Below, one piece after another: positions 42,802 to 51,895 of a stretch of 64,000 bases of DNA. The translations under genes and the position numbers were made by a program. Origin of the DNA: Thalassobacterium sedimentorum (lineage in GTDB: Bacteria > Verrucomicrobiota > Verrucomicrobiia > Opitutales > Coraliomargaritaceae). Position 1 is the stretch's first letter. Each line of letters begins with the position of its first letter. Below the pieces are notes generated by a model, which ran no database searches, was not told the DNA's origin, and worked only from the letters and a program-made list of their open reading frames with translations. The stretch lies in assembly GCF_031127905.1 (NCBI RefSeq), contig NZ_JARXIC010000024.1, positions 1 to 64,000 on the forward strand. Reading direction: 5' to 3'.

Positions 42802-45800
42802 GCTGTCAGCTCCTTATGCCGCTTCTCAGCAAGCTTGATGATTTCAATCGCAACACGCTCATGTTTCTCAACCAGAGCCGGGATATTCGCGATCAATATT
42901 TCAGTATCTAAATTACCTCGAAGCTTTTTCACCTCGATCGCCTTGTCCCAGAAATCAATGACTCCAATCGTCTGCTGCAAGAGCGCCACGATCCGCTGTA
43001 ACAGTTTCTTCAGTGCCTCATGATCCTCCAATGGAATCACACCATCAGGATACGCCAGTTGAGTCACAAACTCATAGAACGTGGTCTCTTCTTTCGTCAG
43101 CCCATCCTGGCCATCCACACGCCCGGCAGCTGCCTCGTCACGCAGCTTCTGATATTCATTCGCCAGCACCTGCCAGTTTTTACCATGCTCCTGGATCAAG
43201 CGCTCCAGTTTCTCGCTCATCCGGGCATAGAACGCAGGATCTTCGTCAAAGTGCACCGTGCAGTGCTTGCGAATCGCATGCTCCATCTCGCTGGCCTTGG
43301 CTTCGGCATTCCCCTGCGCGTGCTTGTTCACATGTGCTAGAAAGTCATCCGACAGTAATTCCACTGGCGGGATCTTCGGATTGATGCCCAACTCAATCAA
43401 ATGCTCATTAATCAACTGCTTTACCTTCGCGCCCGCATCCGCGATATCCAACGAGTCATCTTTGTAGCGCTCCTTCACCATGCGAAGGATGTAACCAAAG
43501 CGCCGAGCGGGACCACGATACTTATGCGCTGCGGCACTCGGTAGAATCAAATTCAAGCTGTGCAGGAACTTTTTAAAGTAGACCTCAAAATCCGCCCGCG
43601 GCTGGATCTTTCGCAATGCGCCCACCGCACGGTTCAACACTTCGACTTCAGCCTCGGGACTCGATAGTCGTCCGTTCACAAAGCCATCAATTTCCGCGAC
43701 TCCACACGACTGAAAGTGCTGCAACAAGCGATGGTAGCGCTCTTCCAATATCGGCAATTCACTCAAGGCATCTTTCAGCCCGTTCTCCAAATCCTGCCGA
43801 TCCTCTTCGGAATAGATCGACAGCGCCTCACTGAGGTTATTCGCGAGACCAATGTAATCCACGATGAAGCCACGATGCTTGTTCTTCGCGACTCGATTCA
43901 CGCGGGCAATGGCTTGCAACAAGTTATGCTCACGCAGCCGCTTATCAATATACATCACCTGCTCGACCGGCGCATCAAAGCCAGTCAGTAGCATATCGCA
44001 GACGATCAAAAACGCGATGCCCGTATCCGCCTTATCTGGGTCCTCAAAGTCAAAGGGCTTACAAAAGTTCTCAACCGCGTTCAAGCGCTTCGCTTCCTTG
44101 CGAACCTCCGTAATCGCAGCGGGCTCATTAGTCGGATCAGCCGAGACGATCACCGCTGCTTTCAGGAACTGTATACGCTCAATCAAAACCGCATCCGACT
44201 TCTCCGCTGACTGCTCACGCAAGGCACGCGTTGCCAGTGCCTCTTTGATCGCCTTCTGATAGCGAGTCGCCGCCAACTTCGAGTGACACACCACCTGTGC
44301 CTTAAACCCATCAGGCAGTACATTATCCACATAGTGATCCACAAGATCCCGAGCAATCGCCTCGATACGCTTTTCCGCTTCGAGAATGTCACCCGTCGCG
44401 CCATACTTCTTTTTAATGGCAAGTATCTCCTCATCGGTGCGTGTCCGAAAGAGATCCTCAAACTTCGTATCGAAGCCATGCTTATCCCGGATCGCAGTAT
44501 CTGCGGTGCGGCCCTCATACAGGATCTGCAGCGTCGCACCATCGTGCACCGCATCCATCAGCTTGTAGGTATCGATGTATTCACCGAAGCGCTTCACCGT
44601 TCGCTTGGCACCATGCTGTTCCGTGATCAAGGGCGTGCCCGTAAAGGCCACCCGTGCCGCATTCGGAAAGGCCTCAAATAAATTATCCCCCATGTCCGAG
44701 CCTTGGGTGCGGTGGGCTTCATCAATGCAAAGCACAATACGATCCGAGCGATTCACCACTCCAAAAGTCTCCGTCGAAGGCAAGGGCTTCGCGTTATATG
44801 CGGCCTGCGCTTCTGCCGCCTTCAACTCGGAACTGTCGCCACCAAAGCGCACGACCTTTAATGCCTCAGCGACTGAGTCCGGGACGCGCTCCACTCGATC
44901 CGAGAACTTATGAATCATCACCATGTTCAGATCCGATGCCTGCGTGCTTAGATGCTCCCGCAGCTGCTCCGTGCTCTCGATCACATTCACCTTACCACCG
45001 ATCAATTTCGCAGTGGCTGCCAACTGCTCTTCCAGGTCGATGCGGTCATTGACCAACAGAACTTTATAATCATTCAGATCCTCAGAGGCTCGTAGCATCC
45101 GCCCCAGGAATACCATCGTCAGCGACTTGCCAGAGCCCTGCGTATGCCAGACCACGCCAGAGCGCTCGTCTGCGGTCGTGCCATGCCTTAAGCGTTCCAT
45201 GATCTTGCAAGCCGCCCGATATTGCTGATAGCGACAGGTCACCTTAATCCGCTTCCCGGCATCCGTATCCTTAAAGACCGTGCAGGTTCGCAAAACACGA
45301 AGCAGCGTCTCTGGGCAAAGTAAGCCCTGAATCATCCGCTCCTGTTCACGCTCCACCCCCAGCGGTTTTACGTAGTCCTGATTCGCTTCCGGCCAGATGT
45401 CCTTCCACGCATAGAAATGCTCATGCCCCGAGCTGATCGTTCCGAACTCCGCCTTCTCTCCGCAGGTCCGGATCACCAGCAGGTTGGTATAAAAGAGTTT
45501 TGGCTCACCTTCCCGCAGTTCCGCCGCTAAGGTCTCGGCTCGTCCATTGCGATAACGCAGCAATTGCTCAAAGGCCGCATGCATCGGATTCGCGGTATTC
45601 GCATCACCGACCTTAGCCTCGATCACCACCAGCGGCAGCCCATTTACAAACAGCACAATGTCAGGGATAATGCACTGCTTCACACAGCCGGGCGTATGGA
45701 TCTTAAACTGATTGATCGCGTGAAACTGATTACGCTCCGGGTGCTTGAAGTCGATGAGCTGCACCACCGGATCATCCTCACCCGTCAGCTCATTCACATC

Positions 45801-46112
45801 CACCTGCGCCTTGAAAAGCAGATGCTGCACCGCTTCGTTCGCCTCCAGTAGGCTGAGATTCGGCTGACGCAGCAGCTGATCGCGCAAGTCCACCAGCTGT
45901 CGATCGGTCAACCAAGACTCGCCCGCATCCGTCTGATTGAGCGCACGCACCGACTCCCGAAAGACTTCCGGCAAGATCCACTCACGGAAGTTCGCCCGCA
46001 AGCTCTTCGCCGGATCGGATGGAATCCCACCATTGCCCTGGTTCACAACCGTCCAGCCCAGCGCACCCAGCTGATCCAGAAATGGCTTTTCCACATGAAG
46101 ATATTCAGACAT
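42798..46112 (-). CDS. hsdR: type I restriction enzyme, HsdR subunit
   Basis: A 1104-residue ATP-dependent translocase/nuclease. The N-terminal PD-(D/E)xK nuclease has E165 and K167 in LVVIEAKVG preceded by PDIVLF. Helicase motifs: Walker A with Lys329 in TQGSGKSLTM, DEAH-type D464 in CIDEAHRTQG, and AFTGTPL; helicase domain 2 has QAIARVNR. The C-terminal helical domain is present; length is normal. The start overlaps the AbiEii-like gene by 8 bp. hsdS and hsdM are over 13 kb upstream, so the operon is split by other defence genes. Confidence 0.96.
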   Translation of the reverse strand: MSEYLHVEKPFLDQLGALGWTVVNQGNGGIPSDPAKSLRANFREWILPEVFRESVRALNQTDAGESWLTDRQLVDLRDQLLRQPNLSLLEANEAVQHLLFKAQVDVNELTGEDDPVVQLIDFKHPERNQFHAINQFKIHTPGCVKQCIIPDIVLFVNGLPLVVIEAKVGDANTANPMHAAFEQLLRYRNGRAETLAAELREGEPKLFYTNLLVIRTCGEKAEFGTISSGHEHFYAWKDIWPEANQDYVKPLGVEREQERMIQGLLCPETLLRVLRTCTVFKDTDAGKRIKVTCRYQQYRAACKIMERLRHGTTADERSGVVWHTQGSGKSLTMVFLGRMLRASEDLNDYKVLLVNDRIDLEEQLAATAKLIGGKVNVIESTEQLREHLSTQASDLNMVMIHKFSDRVERVPDSVAEALKVVRFGGDSSELKAAEAQAAYNAKPLPSTETFGVVNRSDRIVLCIDEAHRTQGSDMGDNLFEAFPNAARVAFTGTPLITEQHGAKRTVKRFGEYIDTYKLMDAVHDGATLQILYEGRTADTAIRDKHGFDTKFEDLFRTRTDEEILAIKKKYGATGDILEAEKRIEAIARDLVDHYVDNVLPDGFKAQVVCHSKLAATRYQKAIKEALATRALREQSAEKSDAVLIERIQFLKAAVIVSADPTNEPAAITEVRKEAKRLNAVENFCKPFDFEDPDKADTGIAFLIVCDMLLTGFDAPVEQVMYIDKRLREHNLLQAIARVNRVAKNKHRGFIVDYIGLANNLSEALSIYSEEDRQDLENGLKDALSELPILEERYHRLLQHFQSCGVAEIDGFVNGRLSSPEAEVEVLNRAVGALRKIQPRADFEVYFKKFLHSLNLILPSAAAHKYRGPARRFGYILRMVKERYKDDSLDIADAGAKVKQLINEHLIELGINPKIPPVELLSDDFLAHVNKHAQGNAEAKASEMEHAIRKHCTVHFDEDPAFYARMSEKLERLIQEHGKNWQVLANEYQKLRDEAAAGRVDGQDGLTKEETTFYEFVTQLAYPDGVIPLEDHEALKKLLQRIVALLQQTIGVIDFWDKAIEVKKLRGNLDTEILIANIPALVEKHERVAIEIIKLAEKRHKELTA

Positions 46113-46941
46113 CGCGCATTAACTCACTTGCCAGCGTTACGCATTGCTGCCGCAGCATCAAGGATTCTTCTGCACGCTCAGGCAAACGATGTTCCTGATT
46201 CATGCGAAAGGCGGCACAAGCCATCGGCCCCAGCGCATCCGGCCCATCGAAATACTGCCGTAAACACTCAAGCGCCAAACGCGCCCCACGATTCTCGACA
46301 CGCAACTCTTCCCTGAAGCCTTCAATTGCAGCAGTCGTGCCATCTAGGTAGTCCATGGCTAGGTGCATCACGTCATGCACATCCTTACCGGCTTTACGTC
46401 CTTCTGGGCCACCAAACGCATTCAGTTTCAGCGCCAGCATCGGGCCAACCTCTGCCACCCGCACCAGTTGCTCCACTTCAGCGCCGATCATGTTTTGCCC
46501 TTTGATACGAATCAGCCGATTACACTCCAAAGCCCGCTTAATCCCGGGGATCACACTCACGGCCAGGCCATCATCCACAGCGACCGTCCCGCGATCACTC
46601 TCACCATCATCAGTCAGCAAATCGATATACAGATCCATGCCTTCCACGTCCTTGTGAAAGCGCTGCCCATTCCAATGAAAACCGTGCGCCGACAAATTAG
46701 ACTGAATCGAAGGATACCAACTACTCGAAACCCCAATCGTCACACCAAAATTCACATCAATGGTAACGGGGTGATAAGCGCCTGCGTTGAGCGGTTTCGT
46801 CAGATACTTAGTCGCTAAACCGCCTACCAAAACCAGATCACCACTAAACGAGCTCAGGCTATCCCAAGCCGTGAGCAAAGCCTGCTCTGCCATCGCCAAC
46901 CGCGCAGGCGAATAATCCTTATAATTCTCAAATTTACTCAT
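46105..46941 (-). CDS. AbiEii-like nucleotidyltransferase
   Basis: A 278-residue protein. It resembles type IV toxins of the AbiEii/DUF1814 nucleotidyltransferase group: LVGGLATKYLT, a downstream PVTIDVNF acidic strand, LALKLNAFGG, and RKAGKDVHDVMHL. The usual GSxxxRxxxDxD signature is altered (GG and DVN), so activity is uncertain. It overlaps the upstream wHTH gene by 4 bp (classic antitoxin-toxin coupling) and hsdR by 8 bp, so the pair and hsdR are co-translated. Confidence 0.75.
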   Translation of the reverse strand: MSKFENYKDYSPARLAMAEQALLTAWDSLSSFSGDLVLVGGLATKYLTKPLNAGAYHPVTIDVNFGVTIGVSSSWYPSIQSNLSAHGFHWNGQRFHKDVEGMDLYIDLLTDDGESDRGTVAVDDGLAVSVIPGIKRALECNRLIRIKGQNMIGAEVEQLVRVAEVGPMLALKLNAFGGPEGRKAGKDVHDVMHLAMDYLDGTTAAIEGFREELRVENRGARLALECLRQYFDGPDALGPMACAAFRMNQEHRLPERAEESLMLRQQCVTLASELMRDV

Positions 46942-47993
46942 TGCTTAGCAAAGCCTCTCCATTCCCTCAGTGCATCTGCTGCCTCAGGACCACGCAACCC
47001 GGAACCGATCAGGTCTAGATATATCTGCGGATCACACACCAGCGGAAAATTATCCACATATTGATTGCCTTGAAAGACCCCGATGTCCTCTGGCACCAAC
47101 AGCCACAAGTTCCCGCCGTTCGACACTTTACGGCCCAACTCGAAGCGAGAAGCCACGTCCTCAGGCACATAGAGTGATACAATCGGAGGCGTCGTATAGG
47201 GTTTCCTTAGCCAAGCAGCGATCCACTGGGTGAAATAGAAAGGGGAGCCCTGTAAAGCATCCCGAACTTGAGCCGCGATTTCCATCGGGTCCGACGCCAG
47301 CACCGAGTATTCCACCCGCTTCACGCGCTTTGGAAAATTATCTTCACGCACCCAAGCATCCAGCAGGCGATCAAAGTCGATCAGCCGATAGGAAGCTTGA
47401 CGCCCGGAATAACGAGCTTTCTCCACATACCCCCCATCAATGAGCGTGCCCAGAATTCGCGATACGTAGCCCCGCGATGTTTGAGTGCAAGCGACGATCT
47501 CGTCCTGCGTCCATAATGTGTTACGCTCCGACAACAAGAACCGCACAATCCGCGATGCCTTCGCAGTAAAGAGACTAGGCTCAGCCACCGGGTTGCGGTG
47601 CTTCGCAATCAAAGGCTCACGAGCGATATAGTAACCATCGCCCGCCAGAAACAAGCGCCCGTTCAAGTCCGCATGATTCACCCGCCATTTTCGCAAATCA
47701 GCAGCCAAAGGCTTTGCAATGTCCGCAGCCACATACAGCTGATCAAACTCCAGCCCCTGAAACGAACCATCCGGAGCCACGCGCTCTTCCCGCTCAGCAA
47801 AAGTCTTACGAGCCGGAGAATCCGTCCACAGCACTGGAAAAATCTTTTTCTGTCCGCCAAAGACGTCCACCCGCACCTCCAGCTCACCATTCGCACGCGT
47901 TCCCACGCGCAACGAAGTCGGATGCAACGACTCTAGGTTCAAGGCATCTTCCAGCGCCGAACGCTTCGCTTCACTATTATCCAAGGCACTCAT
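46938..47993 (-). CDS. AbiEi-like winged-helix regulator/antitoxin
   Basis: A 351-residue protein. A central winged helix (about 145-205: KASRIVRFLLSERNTLWTQDEIVACTQTSRGYVSRILGTLIDGGYVE) is flanked by an N-terminal domain and a C-terminal domain like the AbiEi antitoxin class. AbiEi proteins bind inverted repeats at their own promoter, and a nested palindrome lies just upstream (48014-48069). The 4-bp overlap with the nucleotidyltransferase gene supports a toxin-antitoxin pair. It also lies upstream of hsdR, so the pair may guard or regulate restriction. Confidence 0.75.
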   Translation of the reverse strand: MSALDNSEAKRSALEDALNLESLHPTSLRVGTRANGELEVRVDVFGGQKKIFPVLWTDSPARKTFAEREERVAPDGSFQGLEFDQLYVAADIAKPLAADLRKWRVNHADLNGRLFLAGDGYYIAREPLIAKHRNPVAEPSLFTAKASRIVRFLLSERNTLWTQDEIVACTQTSRGYVSRILGTLIDGGYVEKARYSGRQASYRLIDFDRLLDAWVREDNFPKRVKRVEYSVLASDPMEIAAQVRDALQGSPFYFTQWIAAWLRKPYTTPPIVSLYVPEDVASRFELGRKVSNGGNLWLLVPEDIGVFQGNQYVDNFPLVCDPQIYLDLIGSGLRGPEAADALREWRGFAKQ

Positions 47994-48013
47994 TTGAACT
48001 TCAATCTGCCTAA

Positions 48014-48069
48014 TTTTTACTAAAAACCAAGCTTTTACTGGTCAGTAAAACTAGATAAAATAGTAAAAA
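48014..48069. promoter_or_regulatory. nested palindromic operator upstream of AbiE-like pair
   Basis: Two pairs of matching arms share one centre (between 48041 and 48042): outer TTTTTACTA (48014-48022) / TAGTAAAAA (48061-48069) and inner TTTTACTG (48033-48040) / CAGTAAAA (48043-48050). All four contain TTTTACT or its complement. It lies 21-76 bp upstream of the wHTH start, where an AbiEi-type autorepressor would bind. Equal centres for both pairs are hard to explain by chance. Confidence 0.8.
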
Positions 48070-48160
48070 AACGGCTATCTCGGTGGATGAATGCCTTTGA
48101 AATAGAGTCTAGGGGCCACATTTTCACAAAAAAATATGTTCAGTGTAATAAATAATTACA

Positions 48161-48559
48161 GTGAAGAAGAGAAAAAGAAAAACGAAACAATACGACAGAA
48201 TCGTCGAGGCGGCAAAAATACAAGCAGCAACAATTATAGCGGCATGGATAGTATTCGGGGGAGCTATTATTGCAGCAATGATAGGATTCGCAGGAACACC
48301 CGTGCCATCGATCCCAGTTCAGCCCATAGTAATCGAGGAAGTGCAGATCATTCAACAATTCAACTACTACAAAACTCCTAATCCGCAGGAACTGCTGCAT
48401 TTCCCAAATTCACCAGATCCTTCAGACCCTCCAACTGCGACCGCACCAGCTTGCCAGAAAACCCCATCCGCTTCGCCATCAGGATATAGATCGCAGCGGA
48501 TATCCGAGAGTAGGCGTTTAGCTCCTCTGCGAATTCGCGAGTCTGCGGGGCCGAATTGA
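48161..48559 (+). CDS. possible small membrane protein, 3' end running into relic
   Basis: A plus-strand frame starting at GTG 48161. The first 75 residues look protein-like: a Lys/Arg-rich start (KKRKRKTKQYDR), a hydrophobic segment (AATIIAAWIVFGGAIIAAMIG) and a Val/Ile/Pro stretch. The last 60 residues are antisense to the broken HEPN relic and are low-complexity. It may be a small membrane protein whose natural end was lost when the relic was joined on. No clear ribosome-binding site; the whole is uncertain. Confidence 0.3.
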   Translation: MKKRKRKTKQYDRIVEAAKIQAATIIAAWIVFGGAIIAAMIGFAGTPVPSIPVQPIVIEEVQIIQQFNYYKTPNPQELLHFPNSPDPSDPPTATAPACQKTPSASPSGYRSQRISESRRLAPLRIRESAGPN

Positions 48560-48560
48560 A
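48378..48560 (-). pseudogene. relic of HEPN gene 3' end (duplicate of 54392-55783 terminus)
   Basis: Read on the minus strand this segment encodes AYSRISAAIYILMAKRMGF and RSQLEG, close to the last 45 residues of the HEPN-motif protein at 54392-55783. The DNA shares a 26-bp identical run starting at 48460 and 54462, with further similarity either side. There is no start and no upstream part of the gene, so it is a truncated duplicate left by recombination. Confidence 0.85.
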
Positions 48561-48613
48561 GGTTGCGCAGGCCCTCGCACTTACCACGTTCTCTTTCTTC
48601 GACTAGAGCTACG

Positions 48614-51600
48614 TCACCGACCTTCACCGCCAAGTATCTTCCATACCTCTTGGTATTCACGGCCAGACAATTGCCCATTAGCGGGACGTGCTTGGTTCCA
48701 GGCCTTCAAACTCGCATCTTCAAGAAATGAACGAACTTTTTGAACTCCCGAACCTTCGCCAGATGAGGCGGAACTGGCATTAAAGCTTTCACCGAGTTTC
48801 CCCGCGATAGAACGTGGCACACCGTTCATACGCATCAAAACAGCTTCCTCCGTTTTAACGCCATGATAGATCATTGCAGGCAATAGGTCGATCTGCCGTT
48901 TTTGCTCCGATGAAAGTGATTCGAAGTCGATACCGGATAGCCGACTCAGCGCCGACAGTCCCCATGTGCCATTATTCACCAGGTTGCGATAGATTGCACG
49001 GCACGCATCGGTGATGGCGTGAGTAGCGCCGTCTTCTGCCTTGAAATAAGCGGTGGCAATTTCCTCGATACTCTGCCCATCCACCCATGCCTGAGTGATC
49101 TGCGCGAGTTGGCGCTTATTCGTCCCAGAAATGGTGAGATCATTTAAGTTTCTGGCTAACTGTGGTATCCGCAACATGATCCCGTAAAAGTCAGCCATGC
49201 CGCCAGCGTTGCCAAAAAGCTTCTCAGCGGAAAAATCCTCGACTGCCACATCGCGTTCTAAAGAACGAATACCATGCAACGCACTGCCCACTCCCTCAAA
49301 CGAAAAGCCAGTCATATCCGCCATAGCCACTTGCCCGGGATTGGAGGAAATCTTACGAGCATAGAGTTTAGTCGCTTCGAGCAGCTTTCTCGCACGAGCC
49401 TGCCCCTCTGGGCTTTCTTGTAAAACTCGGTAGCCAAATGTGTTTCGCAAAGATAACTCCGCGCTGGAGAGGACCTGATCCAGATTACCAATTTCCCGAA
49501 CGAGGTGGTTCACGTAACAGCGAAAGTCCTCCCATTGCTCACTTTGAATGACGGCAGCGAGTTCGTCTGACGAATTAGCAGCATCCAATTCGGCGACCAC
49601 AGTCACTAGCCGTGATACTAATTCGCCCGTGGCTTTCTTCACGTATTCAACAATGTCTGTGGGGCGGTTCGCTTCAGCAATTCCAACAACTCCCACGCTG
49701 TCTTGATTCATACGACCGGCTCGTCCCGCCAAGTTCCAGAACTCGCGTGGCGACATCTCAATAGAGAAAGGGTAACTCCTTTGTTTCTTCTGATTCGTCG
49801 CCATAAAGACCGACGATACTGGGAAGTTAATGCCTTGAGCAATCGTTGTAGTCGCACAAAGCACGCTCAGATCTCCCTCCTCAGCCAACCATTCCACCAA
49901 GGTTCGCACCTCGTCAGGGAGAGCGGCATGATGCACTGCCACTCCACGTTCCAACATGTCGATCAATTCAAAGTTAGGACTAATTTCAGTCGCTAGAAAT
50001 TTCTGCACTAGCCGAATCCGATCCGAGGGATTCTCGCGGGGTTGAAGCTTTCTCGCTGCCTCTCTAGCCATCGACCAGACGGATGGAATCGTTCCACCCA
50101 CCGCAATGCTTGTGCCCCGAGCCGAGAAGACCGTAGCCATTGCCGCAGCTTGTAGCGCAAAGCCCTTCTGCTCACCATTCGCACCAATTAATTTCGATTT
50201 AGGGATGTCGAGCGGTTTAATTTTCCCGACGGGATGCATCCCAGCGAGGTGAATCGTTTTTGGCGTCGTAACCAGCGTCTGGTAATTTAGTCGCCAGCCC
50301 GCCCGCTCACTATCGTCTGCTTCCGCTCGGAACATCCCCACGATGCGCTCATTTGGTTTCCAAGCACTTGTGCCGAGACTAACCGAGCGTCCACCACCGA
50401 CATCATTCGCCAGCCAGCGGGCTAAAACCTCCGCACGTTCCACGAACGGCATTAACAGTAGAAAGTTCGCCTGAGCACTCTCTTGTTTGACAGTAGCCAG
50501 CAAGAGTTCGATCCGCATGCCCCGGCGTTCACTTTCCATGTTGTGGGCCTCGTCCATTACGAGTAAAGCCAAGGGGCGCGGCACTTTCTTATTGCGAATG
50601 ATCAATTGCAATTTTTCTGGTGTCGCCACCAGCACATCAAAACTACGAGACGCCCCCTCGGCAGTTGAAGAGAGCATTTCTTCTTCGATTGCATCGATCT
50701 CCACCGCTCCAGTCAGCTGTTCCACTCGAACACCAATGGGTGAGAAATCACGTCTCAACCGACGAGTAATTTGTGCACTGAGAGCACGAGTCGGCACCAC
50801 GTAAGCAATCCAGCCGCCGTCATCGGCAAATTGATTCAATGCCTGTAATAAGCGAAACTGTGCCAGCAAGGTCTTCCCGCCAGACGTTGGTAAGTCAATC
50901 ACAACAGCTGTAGCTGCCTGATCTAGTAATCCCTGCTCTTGTAGAGCTGCACGTTGCGGTGGAAGCAGTTCAAACATCGCCTGATGCTTCGTGGTAGAGC
51001 CGACAAAACGTGTGACCCGCGAATTAATCGAATGCGCCACCCACCAGAGCGAACCAGCCACCATTTGTCTCGCGGCAGCATGCAACCAGCGAACCAGCAC
51101 TTCCAATTGTGCATCGCCAGCAGCTGTCGCAGCATCAATAGCAGCCTCAAAATACTTGTCGAGCAAGCCATTGATACCTCTCGGTTCCCCTTGCAGGACA
51201 TACTTCGCTAGTAATTCAGTTGCTTTCGCCCAATTATAAAAGGCAATTAAACGCAAAGCCATCGCCCGGTCTCGTGCATTTGAGCCGCTTGCCAGCGAAG
51301 TTTTCTCAAACTCCCGCTGATCTTCACGCAATCCAGCGATGATTTCGCGAATACGGTCTAGATCATCCCAACCTTGCTTGCGAAATAGGCGCACCCAGCA
51401 ATCGAAAAGTCGGAAAAGCAAGCGATAGTGCCAAGGTTGATCTGCGGCCGAGGGCTCAATCAGAGCATTGGGATTCTCAGCATACCAGCGCCTAATATCC
51501 GACCAGCGATCCCCGCAATAAGCCAAGGCTGATAAATGCAACACATGGAAAAGCCGTTCCTCCACTCGCTCAGGCACCTCAAATAAGCGTCTCAACTCAA

Positions 51601-51895
51601 AGGTCCGTGAGGCTCCGGCAACGCATTGATTACGAAGTGAATCTTCTACGGAAGAAAGTGTGACGAACGCAGATAAGCCTTCAATCGCCGCCATCTCGTA
51701 GGCCATCGCGAGTCGTTGCAGCAAATCATCGTCGCCGGGATGCGAGTCAGTAGACAGGTGCATCTGTCGGCCAATTGACTTTCTCACTAGTCGAGCATCG
51801 GCCAGCGTCAACCCACGGTCTCGCTCTGCACTGCCGATGGCAAGCACTGACCAGTGATTATCAACTTGATCAAGATGTTCTTTGAGTAGGCTCAC
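48614..51895 (-). CDS. Ski2-like DEAD/DEAH helicase, Hachiman HamB/AbpB-like
   Basis: A 1093-residue helicase. About 300 N-terminal helical residues precede the helicase core with Walker A Lys341 in LPTSGGKTLLAQ, VPTRAL, VMDEAHNMES (DEAH), FLLLMPFVER, and motif VI NLAGRAGRMNQDS. The long C-terminal part is helical. It starts at a GTG that overlaps the stop of the upstream nuclease-like gene by 4 bp (GTGA), so the two form a unit. The nuclease-plus-helicase layout matches Hachiman (HamAB) or AbpAB anti-phage systems; the subfamily is not proven. Confidence 0.8.
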   Translation of the reverse strand: MSLLKEHLDQVDNHWSVLAIGSAERDRGLTLADARLVRKSIGRQMHLSTDSHPGDDDLLQRLAMAYEMAAIEGLSAFVTLSSVEDSLRNQCVAGASRTFELRRLFEVPERVEERLFHVLHLSALAYCGDRWSDIRRWYAENPNALIEPSAADQPWHYRLLFRLFDCWVRLFRKQGWDDLDRIREIIAGLREDQREFEKTSLASGSNARDRAMALRLIAFYNWAKATELLAKYVLQGEPRGINGLLDKYFEAAIDAATAAGDAQLEVLVRWLHAAARQMVAGSLWWVAHSINSRVTRFVGSTTKHQAMFELLPPQRAALQEQGLLDQAATAVVIDLPTSGGKTLLAQFRLLQALNQFADDGGWIAYVVPTRALSAQITRRLRRDFSPIGVRVEQLTGAVEIDAIEEEMLSSTAEGASRSFDVLVATPEKLQLIIRNKKVPRPLALLVMDEAHNMESERRGMRIELLLATVKQESAQANFLLLMPFVERAEVLARWLANDVGGGRSVSLGTSAWKPNERIVGMFRAEADDSERAGWRLNYQTLVTTPKTIHLAGMHPVGKIKPLDIPKSKLIGANGEQKGFALQAAAMATVFSARGTSIAVGGTIPSVWSMAREAARKLQPRENPSDRIRLVQKFLATEISPNFELIDMLERGVAVHHAALPDEVRTLVEWLAEEGDLSVLCATTTIAQGINFPVSSVFMATNQKKQRSYPFSIEMSPREFWNLAGRAGRMNQDSVGVVGIAEANRPTDIVEYVKKATGELVSRLVTVVAELDAANSSDELAAVIQSEQWEDFRCYVNHLVREIGNLDQVLSSAELSLRNTFGYRVLQESPEGQARARKLLEATKLYARKISSNPGQVAMADMTGFSFEGVGSALHGIRSLERDVAVEDFSAEKLFGNAGGMADFYGIMLRIPQLARNLNDLTISGTNKRQLAQITQAWVDGQSIEEIATAYFKAEDGATHAITDACRAIYRNLVNNGTWGLSALSRLSGIDFESLSSEQKRQIDLLPAMIYHGVKTEEAVLMRMNGVPRSIAGKLGESFNASSASSGEGSGVQKVRSFLEDASLKAWNQARPANGQLSGREYQEVWKILGGEGR

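Noticed and set aside
43013-43384. Plus-strand frames inside hsdR, hsdM and the RND operon
   Set aside because: They are shadows of strongly supported minus-strand genes with no ribosome sites or known domains.
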